Shown: in pieces, positions 44,856 to 54,140 of the stretch
How the letters are laid out: each line of letters starts with the position of its first letter
Position numbering within the stretch: the first letter of the stretch is position 1
Assembly (NCBI RefSeq): GCF_944388875.1
Contig: NZ_CALXKQ010000001.1
Location: forward strand, 186,001-250,000
DNA from: an uncultured Brachyspira sp.
GTDB taxonomy: Bacteria > Spirochaetota > Brachyspiria > Brachyspirales > Brachyspiraceae
DNA: 64,000 nt
Reading direction: 5' to 3'
The notes under the pieces: model-generated
Database searches by the model: none
What the model was told of the DNA's origin: nothing
What the model saw: the letters and a program-made list of their open reading frames with translations, nothing else
Made by a program: the position numbers and the translations under genes

Positions 44856-47459
44856 TCAATATACACCATTATAAGCATCTAAATAAATCTGTTTTAATTC
44901 TTTCATCAAAGGATAAACTGGATTAGCACCTGTACATTGATCATTAAATGCCTGCTCTACTATATCATCAAGTTTAGCCATAAAGTCTTTTTCAGATACT
45001 CCATATTCTTTTATAGATAAAGGTATATCCAAATCTTTTTTAAGACCATTTATAGCTTTAATTAAATTAGCAACTTTTTCAGTATCGTTTTTGCCGCCTA
45101 AATTAAGCAAATCAGCAATAGCAGCATATCTTTCTCTAGCATGCGGATACTTATATTGAGGGAATAAACCTTGTTTAGTAGGCTTTTCATTAGAGTTATA
45201 TTTAACAACCTGACATATAAGCAAAGCATTGGCAAAACCATGAGGTATATTGAAAGCGGCACCAAGTTTATGAGCCATAGAGTGGCAAATACCAAGAAAA
45301 GCATTAGCAAAAGCCATACCAGCTAAAGAAGCAGCATAATGCATTTGTTCGCGTGCTTCTGGATTTTCTGCTCCTTCCTTATATGAAGAAGGCAAATATT
45401 TGAATATAAGTTTTACAGCTTTTTCAGCATTAGAATTAGAAAACTCTGTAGCACAAACAGAAGCATAAGCCTCAAGAGCATGTGTTAATGAGTCTATACC
45501 GCTTGCAGCACATAAACTTTTAGGCATACTCATAACAAGATTAGCATCAAGTATGGCCATATTAGGTGTAAGTGCATAATCGGTAATAGGATATTTAATA
45601 TGTGTAGCATCATCTGTAATAACAGCAAAAGGTGTAGTTTCAGAACCTGTACCAGATGTAGTAGGTATAGCAACAAACTCTGCTTTTTTACCTAATTCTC
45701 CAGCATCGCATATTCTTTTTCTTATATCCATAAATACCATAGCTATATCTTCAAATTTAACTTCTGGATTTTCATATAATAACCAAGCTATTTTACCAGC
45801 ATCTATAGGAGAACCTCCTCCTAAAGCTATAATCAAATCTGGTTCAAAAGCATTAGCAACTTTTAATATATCCATTACAGTACCAATAGTAGGATCAGGC
45901 TTAACATCTGAGAATACAGTATATCTTACATTTATATCATCTAATACTTTAGTAACATTATCAGTAATTCCTAATTTATAAAGAGGTCCGTCTGTAATAA
46001 TCAAAGCTCTTTTTTTATCAGCATACTCTCTTAAAGCAACATCTAAAGAACCTCTTTTTAAATATATTTTTCTTGGTACTCTATACCATAGCATATTCTC
46101 TCTCCTTGAAGCTACAGATTTAATATTCAAAAGATGCTTAACTCCTACGTTCTCACTAGTAGAATTATTACCCCAGCTTCCGCAGCCCAACGTCAAAGAA
46201 GGCTCTAATCTAAAGTTATAAACATCACCTATAGCACCCTGTGAAGAAGGCATATTAATAAGTATTCTTCCTGTAGGCATTTTTTCGTAGAATTTTTCTA
46301 TTCTTTCTTTTTGATTATCTTCATCTGTGTATAGTACAGAAGTATGTCCAAGTCCTCCGAATACTATCAAACTATGAGCTTTATTTAAAGCATCATCATA
46401 ATCATCAGCCTTATACATACCAAGAACAGGTGATAATTTCTCATAAGAGAATGCTTCATCTTTACTTATAGAACTAGCCTCCCCTATAAGTATTTTAGTA
46501 TCTTCAGGAACAGTAATTCCAGCCATTTTAGCTATAACATAAGCAGGCTGTCCTACTATTTTAGCATTTAGTGAACCGTCTATAATAATCACTTTAATAA
46601 GTTTAGCTTTTTCTTCTTTATTAAGGATATAAGCTCCCCTATAAGTAAACTCTTTTTTTACCTCTTCATAAACATTTTTTACAACAACCACAGTCTGCTC
46701 GCTTGCACATATCATACCATTATCAAAAGTTTTACTCATAATAACAGAGTTTACAGCCATTTTTATATTTGCAGTTTCATCAATAATAGCAGGAGTATTA
46801 CCAGCACCTACTCCTAAGGCAGGTTTTCCGCTTGAGTATGCAGCTTTTACCATACCAGGTCCGCCTGTAGCAAGAATCAAATCTATATGAGGATGGCTCA
46901 TCAAAGCGGCTGAAAGCTCAACTGTAGGCTCTTCAATACATCCTATAAGTCCGTCTGGAGCACCATTTTCTACTGCTACTTTATTAATTATTTTACAAAC
47001 TTCTGCTGTGCATTTTTTTGCCCTTGGATGCGGAGAAAATACTATTGCATTTCTTGTTTTTAATGCTATTAATGCTTTAAATGCTGCTGTAGATGTTGGA
47101 TTTGTAGTAGGTACAACGCCAGCTATTACACCTATCGGCTCAGCTACTTTTTTTATACCCATTGCTGTATCTTCGCTTATAATTCCGCAGGTTTTTGTGT
47201 TCTTATATTTATTATAAATATATTCTGAAGCAAAGTGATTCTTTATAACTTTATCTTCAACTATTCCCATCCCTGTTTCTTCGCAAGCCATTTTTGCTAG
47301 AGGTATTCTTCGGCTATTAATTGCTATGGCACATGCCTTAAATATAGCATCTACTTGTTCTTGACTAAAAGTAGAATATATTTCCTGTGCCTTTCTAGCT
47401 TTTGATATTAACTCATCAAGTACAGAATTTTCGCTTTTTACTTTAGTATCTTTACTCAT
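44856..47459 (-). CDS. adhE: Bifunctional aldehyde-alcohol dehydrogenase
   Basis: The 867-residue AdhE reduces acetyl-CoA to acetaldehyde and then to ethanol, regenerating NAD+ during fermentation. The N-terminal aldehyde dehydrogenase half has the catalytic cysteine in GMICASEQ (about residue 251) and [12 protein letters not shown]. The C-terminal iron-dependent alcohol dehydrogenase half has [32 protein letters not shown] and the metal histidines in HSMAHKLG and [10 protein letters not shown]. The length is standard. A promoter lies at 47498-47526. The enzyme assembles into long spirosome filaments in other bacteria. Confidence 0.96.
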   Translation of the reverse strand: MSKDTKVKSENSVLDELISKARKAQEIYSTFSQEQVDAIFKACAIAINSRRIPLAKMACEETGMGIVEDKVIKNHFASEYIYNKYKNTKTCGIISEDTAMGIKKVAEPIGVIAGVVPTTNPTSTAAFKALIALKTRNAIVFSPHPRAKKCTAEVCKIINKVAVENGAPDGLIGCIEEPTVELSAALMSHPHIDLILATGGPGMVKAAYSSGKPALGVGAGNTPAIIDETANIKMAVNSVIMSKTFDNGMICASEQTVVVVKNVYEEVKKEFTYRGAYILNKEEKAKLIKVIIIDGSLNAKIVGQPAYVIAKMAGITVPEDTKILIGEASSISKDEAFSYEKLSPVLGMYKADDYDDALNKAHSLIVFGGLGHTSVLYTDEDNQKERIEKFYEKMPTGRILINMPSSQGAIGDVYNFRLEPSLTLGCGSWGNNSTSENVGVKHLLNIKSVASRRENMLWYRVPRKIYLKRGSLDVALREYADKKRALIITDGPLYKLGITDNVTKVLDDINVRYTVFSDVKPDPTIGTVMDILKVANAFEPDLIIALGGGSPIDAGKIAWLLYENPEVKFEDIAMVFMDIRKRICDAGELGKKAEFVAIPTTSGTGSETTPFAVITDDATHIKYPITDYALTPNMAILDANLVMSMPKSLCAASGIDSLTHALEAYASVCATEFSNSNAEKAVKLIFKYLPSSYKEGAENPEAREQMHYAASLAGMAFANAFLGICHSMAHKLGAAFNIPHGFANALLICQVVKYNSNEKPTKQGLFPQYKYPHARERYAAIADLLNLGGKNDTEKVANLIKAINGLKKDLDIPLSIKEYGVSEKDFMAKLDDIVEQAFNDQCTGANPVYPLMKELKQIYLDAYNGVY

Positions 47460-47497
47460 TTCTGCTCCTATATTAATTTGTGATAAAAATATTATAT

Positions 47498-47526
47498 ATT
47501 GTACTATTTTTAATATATAATGTCAA
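47498..47526 (-). promoter_or_regulatory. Promoter of adhE
   Basis: On the minus strand TTGACA (47521-47526) and TACAAT (47498-47503) are exactly 17 bases apart, about 40 bases before the adhE start codon. This is one of the best consensus matches in the window. Confidence 0.7.
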
Positions 47527-47549
47527 TAGTAATTATATTATATGCGTAA

Positions 47550-47592
47550 ATTTCATAATAAAATATAGAAATTTCATATATTATTATGAAAT
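47550..47592. promoter_or_regulatory. Inverted-repeat operator candidate in the adhE-glyQ gap
   Basis: ATTTCATAATA (47550-47560) is mirrored by TATTATGAAAT (47582-47592). A further ATTTCATA at 47571-47578 also pairs with TATGAAAT at 47585-47592. Three copies of one half-site lie just upstream of the adhE -35 element. Confidence 0.4.
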
Positions 47593-47692
47593 TATCATAT
47601 ATTTTCTATAAAATGATGGCATTAAAATTAATCATGTTATATAATTAATAAAAAATATATTTTTTTTAATAATAAACGGAGATAAATGAATC

Positions 47693-48565
47693 ATGACTTT
47701 CACAGATTTAATTATGAATTTAAACAAATTCTGGAGTGAAAACGGATGTATAATACAACAAGGCTATGACTTAGAAGTAGGAGCAGGTACTTTTAATCCC
47801 GCAACCGCATTAAGAGTATTAGGACCTGAACCTTTCAATGTAGCTTATGTAGAACCATCAAGAAGACCTACAGACGGAAGATATGGAGAAAATCCTAACA
47901 GACTTCAGCATTATTATCAATACCAAGTTATAATGAAACCATCTCCTGAAAATTTTCAGGATTTATATATACAAAGTTTGGAAGCACTAGGCATAAGTTT
48001 TAAAGACCATGATATACGTTTTGTACATGATGACTGGGAATCCCCTACTCTTGGAGCATGGGGTTTAGGATGGGAAGTTTGGCTTGACGGTATGGAAATT
48101 ACTCAATTTACATATTTCCAAGCTGTAGGAGGAGTAAATTTAAAGCCTATAGCGGGAGAAATTACTTACGGACTTGAAAGAATATGCATGTATCTTCAAA
48201 ATGTTGATAATGTATATGATTTGGAATGGGGACATGGAATTAAATACGGTGATGTACATTTACAAGGCGAAAGAGAGTTTTCTAAATATAATTTTGAAAT
48301 AGCTGATACTGATATGTATTTCAGACATTTTAAAGAGTATGAAGATGAATGCGACAGATGCTTAGCTAACGGATGTGTGCTTCCTGCTTATGATATGGTT
48401 ATGAAAAGTTCGCATGTATTTAATATGCTTGATGCTAGAAATGCTATAAGCGTTACAGAACGTGCAGGATATATTGCAAGAGTAAGAGAACTTATGAAAA
48501 AAGTTTCTGCTGCCTATATAGAATCAAGAGAAAAAATGGGATATCCATTAATAAAAAATAATTAA
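47693..48565 (+). CDS. glyQ: Glycyl-tRNA synthetase alpha subunit
   Basis: The 290-residue catalytic subunit of the bacterial alpha2-beta2 glycyl-tRNA synthetase joins glycine to tRNA-Gly. It shows [20 protein letters not shown] (about residues 14-33), [20 protein letters not shown] (about 60-80) and the [12 protein letters not shown] segment, all highly conserved. GGAGA precedes the ATG by about eleven bases. The beta subunit gene glyS, usually adjacent, is not here and must lie elsewhere. It is divergent from adhE and ends in a terminator shared with aroK. Confidence 0.97.
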   Translation: MTFTDLIMNLNKFWSENGCIIQQGYDLEVGAGTFNPATALRVLGPEPFNVAYVEPSRRPTDGRYGENPNRLQHYYQYQVIMKPSPENFQDLYIQSLEALGISFKDHDIRFVHDDWESPTLGAWGLGWEVWLDGMEITQFTYFQAVGGVNLKPIAGEITYGLERICMYLQNVDNVYDLEWGHGIKYGDVHLQGEREFSKYNFEIADTDMYFRHFKEYEDECDRCLANGCVLPAYDMVMKSSHVFNMLDARNAISVTERAGYIARVRELMKKVSAAYIESREKMGYPLIKNN

Positions 48566-48573
48566 TATTAAAT

Positions 48574-48612
48574 AAAAAAAGGCTGATATATAAAAAATAT
48601 CAGCCTTTTTAT
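48574..48612. terminator. Bidirectional terminator between glyQ and aroK
   Basis: GGCTGATAT (48581-48589) pairs with ATATCAGCC (48597-48605), flanked by A-runs on the left and T-runs on the right; the two genes converge here. Confidence 0.85.
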
Positions 48613-49142
48613 TATATATTTTCTTTTATTTCTTCATAAAATTTTTTAAAAGTATTATCAATATTATCTTCCCAAGTATTGTGAGTAAATATTATATGAG
48701 CTGTTTCTCTATATAAAGAATCCCTTTGTTTTGAAAGCTCTAATAATTTATTTTTATCTTTAGCAAGTAAAGGGCGTTTCCGAGGATCTATATTTTCAAG
48801 TATAATTTCAGGACTTCTATCTATAAAAATAGTTAATCCTTTTTCTTTCATAATTTTTCTATTTCTATCTGCCAATACTATACCTCCGCCTGTAGATATT
48901 ACAGAATTATTTGAATTACTAAGCTCCTCTAAAACATCGCTTTCAAGATTTCTAAAATAAGCCTCTCCATTGTCAGCAAAAATATTCGTTATAGTTTTAT
49001 TCTTTCTTTTTTCTATAAAAGAATCCATATCATATAAAGTGTAATTCAAATACTCAGCAAGCATTTTAGACAATATGCTTTTACCGCATCCTGGAAGCCC
49101 TATTATAAATATAGTATTATTTGTATTATTATCATTCATCAT
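48612..49142 (-). CDS. aroK: Shikimate kinase
   Basis: The 176-residue kinase phosphorylates shikimate at position 3 in aromatic amino-acid synthesis. It has the P-loop GLPGCGKS (about residues 14-21), the DMDSFIEKR shikimate-binding aspartates (about 39-47), the RNLE segment, the GGGI loop (STGGGIVLA) and the lid KRPLL. All expected catalytic arginines are present. Its start overlaps the pheA stop by 11 bases, so the two are co-transcribed and form a small aromatic-synthesis unit. Length is normal for AroK. Confidence 0.95.
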   Translation of the reverse strand: MMNDNNTNNTIFIIGLPGCGKSILSKMLAEYLNYTLYDMDSFIEKRKNKTITNIFADNGEAYFRNLESDVLEELSNSNNSVISTGGGIVLADRNRKIMKEKGLTIFIDRSPEIILENIDPRKRPLLAKDKNKLLELSKQRDSLYRETAHIIFTHNTWEDNIDNTFKKFYEEIKENI

Positions 49143-50241
49143 ACTGCCCCAATATTATTAAATTCTCCACACTTCTTTCAAAATCTTCCAAATCTTCCTT
49201 ATATTTATTAAAATCTCCAGTCATATCAATATAAAAATAATACTGCCATTTTCTATCGCTATGCGGACGGCTTACTATAGAAGTTAAATTAAAACATTTT
49301 AACTTATCAAGAGAATTAGCCAAACTTCCATTCTCATGCGGAAGTAAAAATCTTATAGTCATTTTATTACCGCTTCTTAAAGCATTGTCATAATTTGCAA
49401 CTATTATAAAGCGTGTGGTATTGCCTCTTATATTTTCAATATTTTCTTTTAGCATTTCTAAATCATAAACTTTACATGCATTTTTATTTGAAATAGAAGC
49501 AATAGCTTTATCATCTCCATTAGAAACTATATATGCAGCCTCCGCTGTATTTGATGCTGTTATCTCTTCAAAGTTATTTTCTTTAATAAAATTAGAACAT
49601 TGCTTCAAAGCCTGATGATGAGATATAACTTTCTTAATATTTTTTATACTGCTTCCTTTCTTTGCCATAAGTCCGTATTCTATAGGCAGATAAATTTCCC
49701 CCACAATCCTGCAGTTATAATCAGCAAGTATATCCAAAACTTCATTAACCATGCCAGTAGAAGAATTTTCTAAAGGCAAAACTCCATAATAACTTTCCCC
49801 GCTTCTTATACTTTCAAGAACCTCATCAAAATATGCTTTTTTTATAAATTTAGCATTATCTCCAAAAAATTTACAAGCAGCCTCATGTCCGTTTCCTCCT
49901 TCACGTCCCTGATAAACAACCGTTTCATCATACTTTATTTTATTCTCATTGATATTTTCTCCTTTTGATTCATCAATTAAATGTTTCTGAAGCTGCTTAG
50001 AAGCATACATTATATCATTATACATAGTAGTTATAAGCCCTGATAATTCTTTATTTTCAAGAAGCTCTATCTTGCCTGCAATAACTTCCTTTTCTCTTTC
50101 TGGATCAAATATAGGTATATTATTTTTTTTCTTAGTTTCTCCAACTTTTAAACTTATTTTCATTCTCTCATCTATTAAACTTATTATCTGCTTATCTATT
50201 CTGTCAATCTCTTTTCTTAATTCCTTTAATTCATCATTCAT
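49132..50241 (-). CDS. pheA: Chorismate mutase / prephenate dehydratase (P-protein)
   Basis: The bifunctional enzyme converts chorismate to prephenate and on to phenylpyruvate for phenylalanine synthesis. From the ATG at 50241 (GAGGG upstream) it is 369 residues. An AroQ chorismate-mutase helix domain (DELKELRKEIDRIDKQIISL, residues 3-22) is followed by a prephenate dehydratase domain with YQGREGGNGHEAACKFFG (residues about 111-128) and PLENSSTGMVNEVLD. A C-terminal ACT domain with LPHENGSLANSLDKL and SRPHSDRKWQYYFYID binds phenylalanine for feedback control. A longer in-frame extension upstream lacks a ribosome site. Confidence 0.93.
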   Translation of the reverse strand: MNDELKELRKEIDRIDKQIISLIDERMKISLKVGETKKKNNIPIFDPEREKEVIAGKIELLENKELSGLITTMYNDIMYASKQLQKHLIDESKGENINENKIKYDETVVYQGREGGNGHEAACKFFGDNAKFIKKAYFDEVLESIRSGESYYGVLPLENSSTGMVNEVLDILADYNCRIVGEIYLPIEYGLMAKKGSSIKNIKKVISHHQALKQCSNFIKENNFEEITASNTAEAAYIVSNGDDKAIASISNKNACKVYDLEMLKENIENIRGNTTRFIIVANYDNALRSGNKMTIRFLLPHENGSLANSLDKLKCFNLTSIVSRPHSDRKWQYYFYIDMTGDFNKYKEDLEDFERSVENLIILGQYDE

Positions 50242-50400
50242 AAAAAATCCCTCATAAACTTTAATAAATAGATTATACAAAAATGAATACAAATTGTAAA
50301 GAGTTTTTAATATCATAAAAAAATGATGCTTCAAAATACTTTAGTGCTTTTATCATTATAAAGACTTTATTATACATATAACACTAATATATAAATTTTT

Positions 50401-50440
50401 TGACTAATTTTGATTATTTTTGATTGATTTTGATTGATTT
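50401..50440 (+). repeat. Four exact 10-bp-phased operator-like repeats upstream of the fructose operon
   Basis: TGACTAATTT, TGATTATTTT, TGATTGATTT and TGATTGATTT start at 50401, 50411, 50421 and 50431, a 10-base period equal to one helical turn. They end at the promoter of the DeoR-type regulator gene, fitting a cooperative binding site for it. Confidence 0.75.
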
Positions 50441-50461
50441 TTATTTGTTTTTTTATATAAT
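50434..50461 (+). promoter_or_regulatory. Promoter of the fructose operon
   Basis: TATAAT (50456-50461) lies 16 bases after TTGATT (50434-50439), and the -35 element overlaps the last of the 10-bp repeats, so a bound repressor would block it. Confidence 0.5.
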
Positions 50462-50497
50462 TATTAATATAAAGATTTCTGATGAGGAATAAATTAA

Positions 50498-51238
50498 ATG
50501 CTCAAAGTAAGCAGATACGAATTAATATTGGAAATGATAAAAGAAAAAAGAAATATAAAAATAGAAGAGTTGATTGAAAAAGTTAATGTATCTGAGGCTA
50601 CTATAAGAAGGGATTTAACATTTCTTGAAGAGGCTGGAAAAATAAGAAGAGTGCATGGAGGTGCTATACTTATAGACACTCAGGAAGAGAGTTTAATATA
50701 CAAAAAGGAAATGCATTCTGAGGAAAAAGAGAAGATAGGTAAATTTGCAGCTTCTTTAATAGAAAGAGGCGACATAATATATTTAGATGCGGGAACAAGC
50801 GTATTTGCTATGATTAAATATTTAGCTGGTATAGAAAATATAAAGGTTATAACAAACGGACTTACTCATGCAGAAGAACTTTATAACAAAAAAATAGAAA
50901 CATATTTAATAGGCGGAAAAATAAAAATGCTTACAGGAGCTTTAGTTGGAGCCAATGCTGTTTTATCGGTTAGAAATTTTAATTTTAATTTGGCATTTAT
51001 GGGTGCAAACGGCGTAGATATTAATGGATATTCCACTCCAGACCCTGAAGAGGCATTAATAAAAAATGAGGTTTCTATAAAAGCTGATAAAACTTATTTT
51101 TTATGCGATGAATCTAAATTAAATAAAAAGAGCCTAGTAAACTTTTATAATTTGGAGGATTCTTATTTAATAACAAATGCTAAAGAAATAAATGATGATA
51201 TAAAAAATAAATTAAAAGGATTATACATTGTTAATTAA
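50498..51238 (+). CDS. fruR: DeoR-family transcriptional regulator (fructose type)
   Basis: The 246-residue regulator has an N-terminal winged helix (residues 1-57, with VSEATIRRDLTFLEEAGKIR) bearing the DeoR signature and VHGGAIL. A C-terminal DeoRC sugar-phosphate sensor carries DAGTSVFAM, VITNGL and LIGGKIKM. It is directly followed by fruK and fruA, so fructose 1-phosphate is the likely inducer. A GAGGAA site precedes the ATG. The phased repeats before its promoter are the natural site for autorepression. Confidence 0.88.
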   Translation: MLKVSRYELILEMIKEKRNIKIEELIEKVNVSEATIRRDLTFLEEAGKIRRVHGGAILIDTQEESLIYKKEMHSEEKEKIGKFAASLIERGDIIYLDAGTSVFAMIKYLAGIENIKVITNGLTHAEELYNKKIETYLIGGKIKMLTGALVGANAVLSVRNFNFNLAFMGANGVDINGYSTPDPEEALIKNEVSIKADKTYFLCDESKLNKKSLVNFYNLEDSYLITNAKEINDDIKNKLKGLYIVN

Positions 51239-51264
51239 TAAACATAAAAAATGGAGAATAAATT

Positions 51265-52182
51265 ATGATATATACTTTAACATTAAATCCAGCTATAGAT
51301 TATTATATAGACATGAATAACTTTGAAGAGGGAGAATTAAATAAGGTTAATAATGCCTATACATTGGCTGGAGGAAAAGGAATAAATGTTTCAAAAGTTT
51401 TGAAAAATTTTAATATTGATTCTGCCGCTTTAGGATTCTGCGGAGGATTTACTGGGGATTATATAAAAAAACATCTTAAAGAATATGGTATTAAAGAGAG
51501 TTTTATATATTTAGAAGAAGATACAAGAATCAATATAAAATTAAAAACAGATAAAACAGAAAGTGAAATAGCAGGGAAAGCTCCTAATATTTCAAAAGAA
51601 AAAGTAAATGAATTATTAGAGTTCATAAAAAATAATATAAAAGAAAATGATATATTGGTATTATCAGGAAGCGTTCCTAGCTCTATTGAAAACTCTATAT
51701 ATAAAGAAATCATAAATAAAGCAGGCAAAAATGTAAAGGTGATATTAGATGCAAGAGATGAGGCATTCAAAATAGGTGTAAAAGAAAAAGTATTTCTTAC
51801 AAAACCAAACAAAAAAGAGTTAGGAGAATATTTCAATAAAAATATAGAAACCACAGAAGATATTGTTAAGTACGCTAGAGAATTAATAAAAGACGGAAGC
51901 GAAAATGTAATAGTATCGCTAGGCAAGGAAGGTTCTATGTTAATAACAAAAGATGAGGCTTATATAGGCAATGCACCAGACGGCAAATTAATAAGCTCGG
52001 TTGGAGCTGGAGATTCTATGGTGGCAGGAATAGTTTATGGAATAAGTAAAAACCTTAGCCTAATAGAATCATACAAATATGCTATAGCAAGCGGAAGTTC
52101 TACGGCATGCTCCGAAGGATTAACTACATTTGAGAATATGAAAAAATTTTTAGAAAATACAGAAATAAAAAAAATTAATTAA
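51265..52182 (+). CDS. fruK: 1-phosphofructokinase
   Basis: The 305-residue PfkB-family kinase converts fructose 1-phosphate to fructose 1,6-bisphosphate. The N-terminal TLNPAIDYYID and GGKGINVSKVL, central VLSGSVPSS and the C-terminal VGAGDSMVAGIVYG with its catalytic aspartate are all present. GGAGA precedes the ATG. It lies 26 bases after the regulator and 25 bases before the PTS gene, so the three form one operon. Confidence 0.93.
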   Translation: MIYTLTLNPAIDYYIDMNNFEEGELNKVNNAYTLAGGKGINVSKVLKNFNIDSAALGFCGGFTGDYIKKHLKEYGIKESFIYLEEDTRINIKLKTDKTESEIAGKAPNISKEKVNELLEFIKNNIKENDILVLSGSVPSSIENSIYKEIINKAGKNVKVILDARDEAFKIGVKEKVFLTKPNKKELGEYFNKNIETTEDIVKYARELIKDGSENVIVSLGKEGSMLITKDEAYIGNAPDGKLISSVGAGDSMVAGIVYGISKNLSLIESYKYAIASGSSTACSEGLTTFENMKKFLENTEIKKIN

Positions 52183-52207
52183 TGTTATAAATAAATGGAG
52201 GCTAAAA

Positions 52208-54088
52208 ATGCTAAAAGATGTTATAACTTTAGATTGTATAAATATTGATTTAAAGGGACAAACAAAATTAGAAATTATAGATGAAATGGTAGACATGCTC
52301 TATAATAACGGTAAATTAAATGACAGAGAAGAGTACAAGAATGAGATTCTAAAAAGAGAAGCTCAAAGCTCAACTGGTATGGAAGAGGGAATAGCTATAC
52401 CTCATGGAAAAACTAAGGCTGTAAAGATTCCTACCGTAGCAATAGGTATTTCAAAAAAAGGTGTTGATTATGAATCATTAGACGGAGAACCTTCCCATTT
52501 ATTTTTTATGATAGCAGCTCCTGAAAACTCTAATGATTCTCATATAGAATTATTATCAAAAATCACTACTCTTCTTCTTGAAGATGATATAAGAGAGGCT
52601 TTATTAAATGCAAAAAGCAAAGAAGAAGTATTAGATATTTTAATGAAAAATGCTGAAAAGGATAATGAAAACTCATCTCTAAATCAGGAAAGTAATAATA
52701 ATAACAATTCATATCAGGTATTAGCTGTTACGGCATGCCCTACTGGAATAGCACATACTTATATGGCGGCAGATGCTTTGCTTAAAAAAGGTAAAGAATT
52801 AGGAATTACGGTTAAAGTAGAAACTAATGGTTCAAGCGGAGTAAAAAATGAACTTACAAAAGAAGAAATAAAAAATGCAAAAGGTATAATAGTAGCTGCT
52901 GATAAGAATGTAGCTATGGAAAGATTTGCAGGAAAAAATGTTGATATAGTAGGAGTTAAAGAAGCTATAAAAAATCCTGAACAATTAATAAGAAATGCTG
53001 TAAATCAAACTGCTCCTATATATCAATCAAGTAATGACAGTTCTTCTTCCAATAATAGATTTGCTAAAAAGCCTAAAACTGGAGTATATAAACATTTGAT
53101 GTCTGGAGTATCAAATATGCTTCCTTTCGTTGTAGGAGGAGGAATACTTATAGCTTTCTCATTCATGTTCGGCATAAATGCAAGCAATCCTAATGATCCT
53201 TCCTACAATTATTTTGCTAAACTTTTAAATGATATAGGAGGAGGAAATGCATTCTTCCTTATGGTTCCTGTAATGGCTGCATTTATTGGTATGAGTATTG
53301 CTGACAGACCTGGATTTGCTCCAGCTATGGTAGGCGGCTTAATATCAATAAACAGCGGAGGCGGTTTTTTAGGCGGTTTAATAGGAGGATTTTTAGGAGG
53401 ATATATTACTCTTCTTCTTAAAAAAGTATTCAGCAAATTGCCAGACAGTTTGGAAGGAATAAAGCCTGTTTTACTATATCCGTTATTTGGTATATTCTTT
53501 ACTGGTGCTGTAATGTATCTGTTTATAGTTGACCCAATAGCTGCAATCAATTCTGGACTTTCTGAGTTCTTAAAAAGTTTAGGAACTGGAAATTTAATAG
53601 TACTTGGTACTATACTAGGTGCTATGATGTCTACTGATATGGGAGGTCCTATAAATAAGGCTGCTTTCACATTTGGTATAGCAATGATAGCATCTGGAGA
53701 TTATGCTCCTCATGCTGCTGTTATGGCTGGAGGTATGGTTCCTCCTTTGGGAATAGCATTGGCTACTACAATATTTAGAAATAAATTTACTGCTGATGAA
53801 AAAGATGCAGGAAAAACGTGCTATATTATGGGTTTATCATTTATTACTGAAGGAGCTATACCATTTGCCGCATCAGACCCTATAAGAGTACTTCCATCAT
53901 GCATAATAGGTGCTGCAATTTCTGGGGCTTTATCTATGGCTTTTCATATAGAACTTAGGGCTCCTCATGGAGGATTATTCGTTTTGCCTATAGTAAACAA
54001 TCCTGCATTATATCTGCTTGCTATAATTATAGGCTCTGTAATTACTGCCTTGATACTTGGATTTATTAAGAAACCTGTGAACAATTAA
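52208..54088 (+). CDS. fruA: Fructose-specific PTS enzyme IIABC
   Basis: The 626-residue permease imports and phosphorylates fructose at carbon 1. The N-terminal EIIA domain (about residues 1-150) has the active histidine in EGIAIPHGKT. The EIIB domain (about 170-270) has the active cysteine in TACPTGIAHTYMAADAL. The EIIC domain (about 290-620) has about nine membrane segments and the GGGILIAFSFMFG and TEGAIPFAASDP loops. GGAGG precedes the start. Fructose 1-phosphate goes to FruK. No HPr or enzyme I genes are in the window. Confidence 0.96.
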   Translation: MLKDVITLDCINIDLKGQTKLEIIDEMVDMLYNNGKLNDREEYKNEILKREAQSSTGMEEGIAIPHGKTKAVKIPTVAIGISKKGVDYESLDGEPSHLFFMIAAPENSNDSHIELLSKITTLLLEDDIREALLNAKSKEEVLDILMKNAEKDNENSSLNQESNNNNNSYQVLAVTACPTGIAHTYMAADALLKKGKELGITVKVETNGSSGVKNELTKEEIKNAKGIIVAADKNVAMERFAGKNVDIVGVKEAIKNPEQLIRNAVNQTAPIYQSSNDSSSSNNRFAKKPKTGVYKHLMSGVSNMLPFVVGGGILIAFSFMFGINASNPNDPSYNYFAKLLNDIGGGNAFFLMVPVMAAFIGMSIADRPGFAPAMVGGLISINSGGGFLGGLIGGFLGGYITLLLKKVFSKLPDSLEGIKPVLLYPLFGIFFTGAVMYLFIVDPIAAINSGLSEFLKSLGTGNLIVLGTILGAMMSTDMGGPINKAAFTFGIAMIASGDYAPHAAVMAGGMVPPLGIALATTIFRNKFTADEKDAGKTCYIMGLSFITEGAIPFAASDPIRVLPSCIIGAAISGALSMAFHIELRAPHGGLFVLPIVNNPALYLLAIIIGSVITALILGFIKKPVNN

Positions 54089-54096
54089 CATATATC

Positions 54097-54124
54097 GGCT
54101 AGAGTTTATAATTAAGCTCTAGCC
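54097..54124. terminator. Hairpin between fruA and the peptide-binding gene
   Basis: GGCTAGAG (54097-54104) pairs with CTCTAGCC (54117-54124) with extra inner pairs. The following T-run is weak, so termination efficiency is uncertain. Confidence 0.55.
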
Positions 54125-54140
54125 TGAAATTTTCAAAAAA

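Noticed and set aside
47477-47493. TTGTGA-based Rex operator near the adhE start
   Set aside because: Only the left half fits the Rex pattern; the expected TCACAA on the right is absent.
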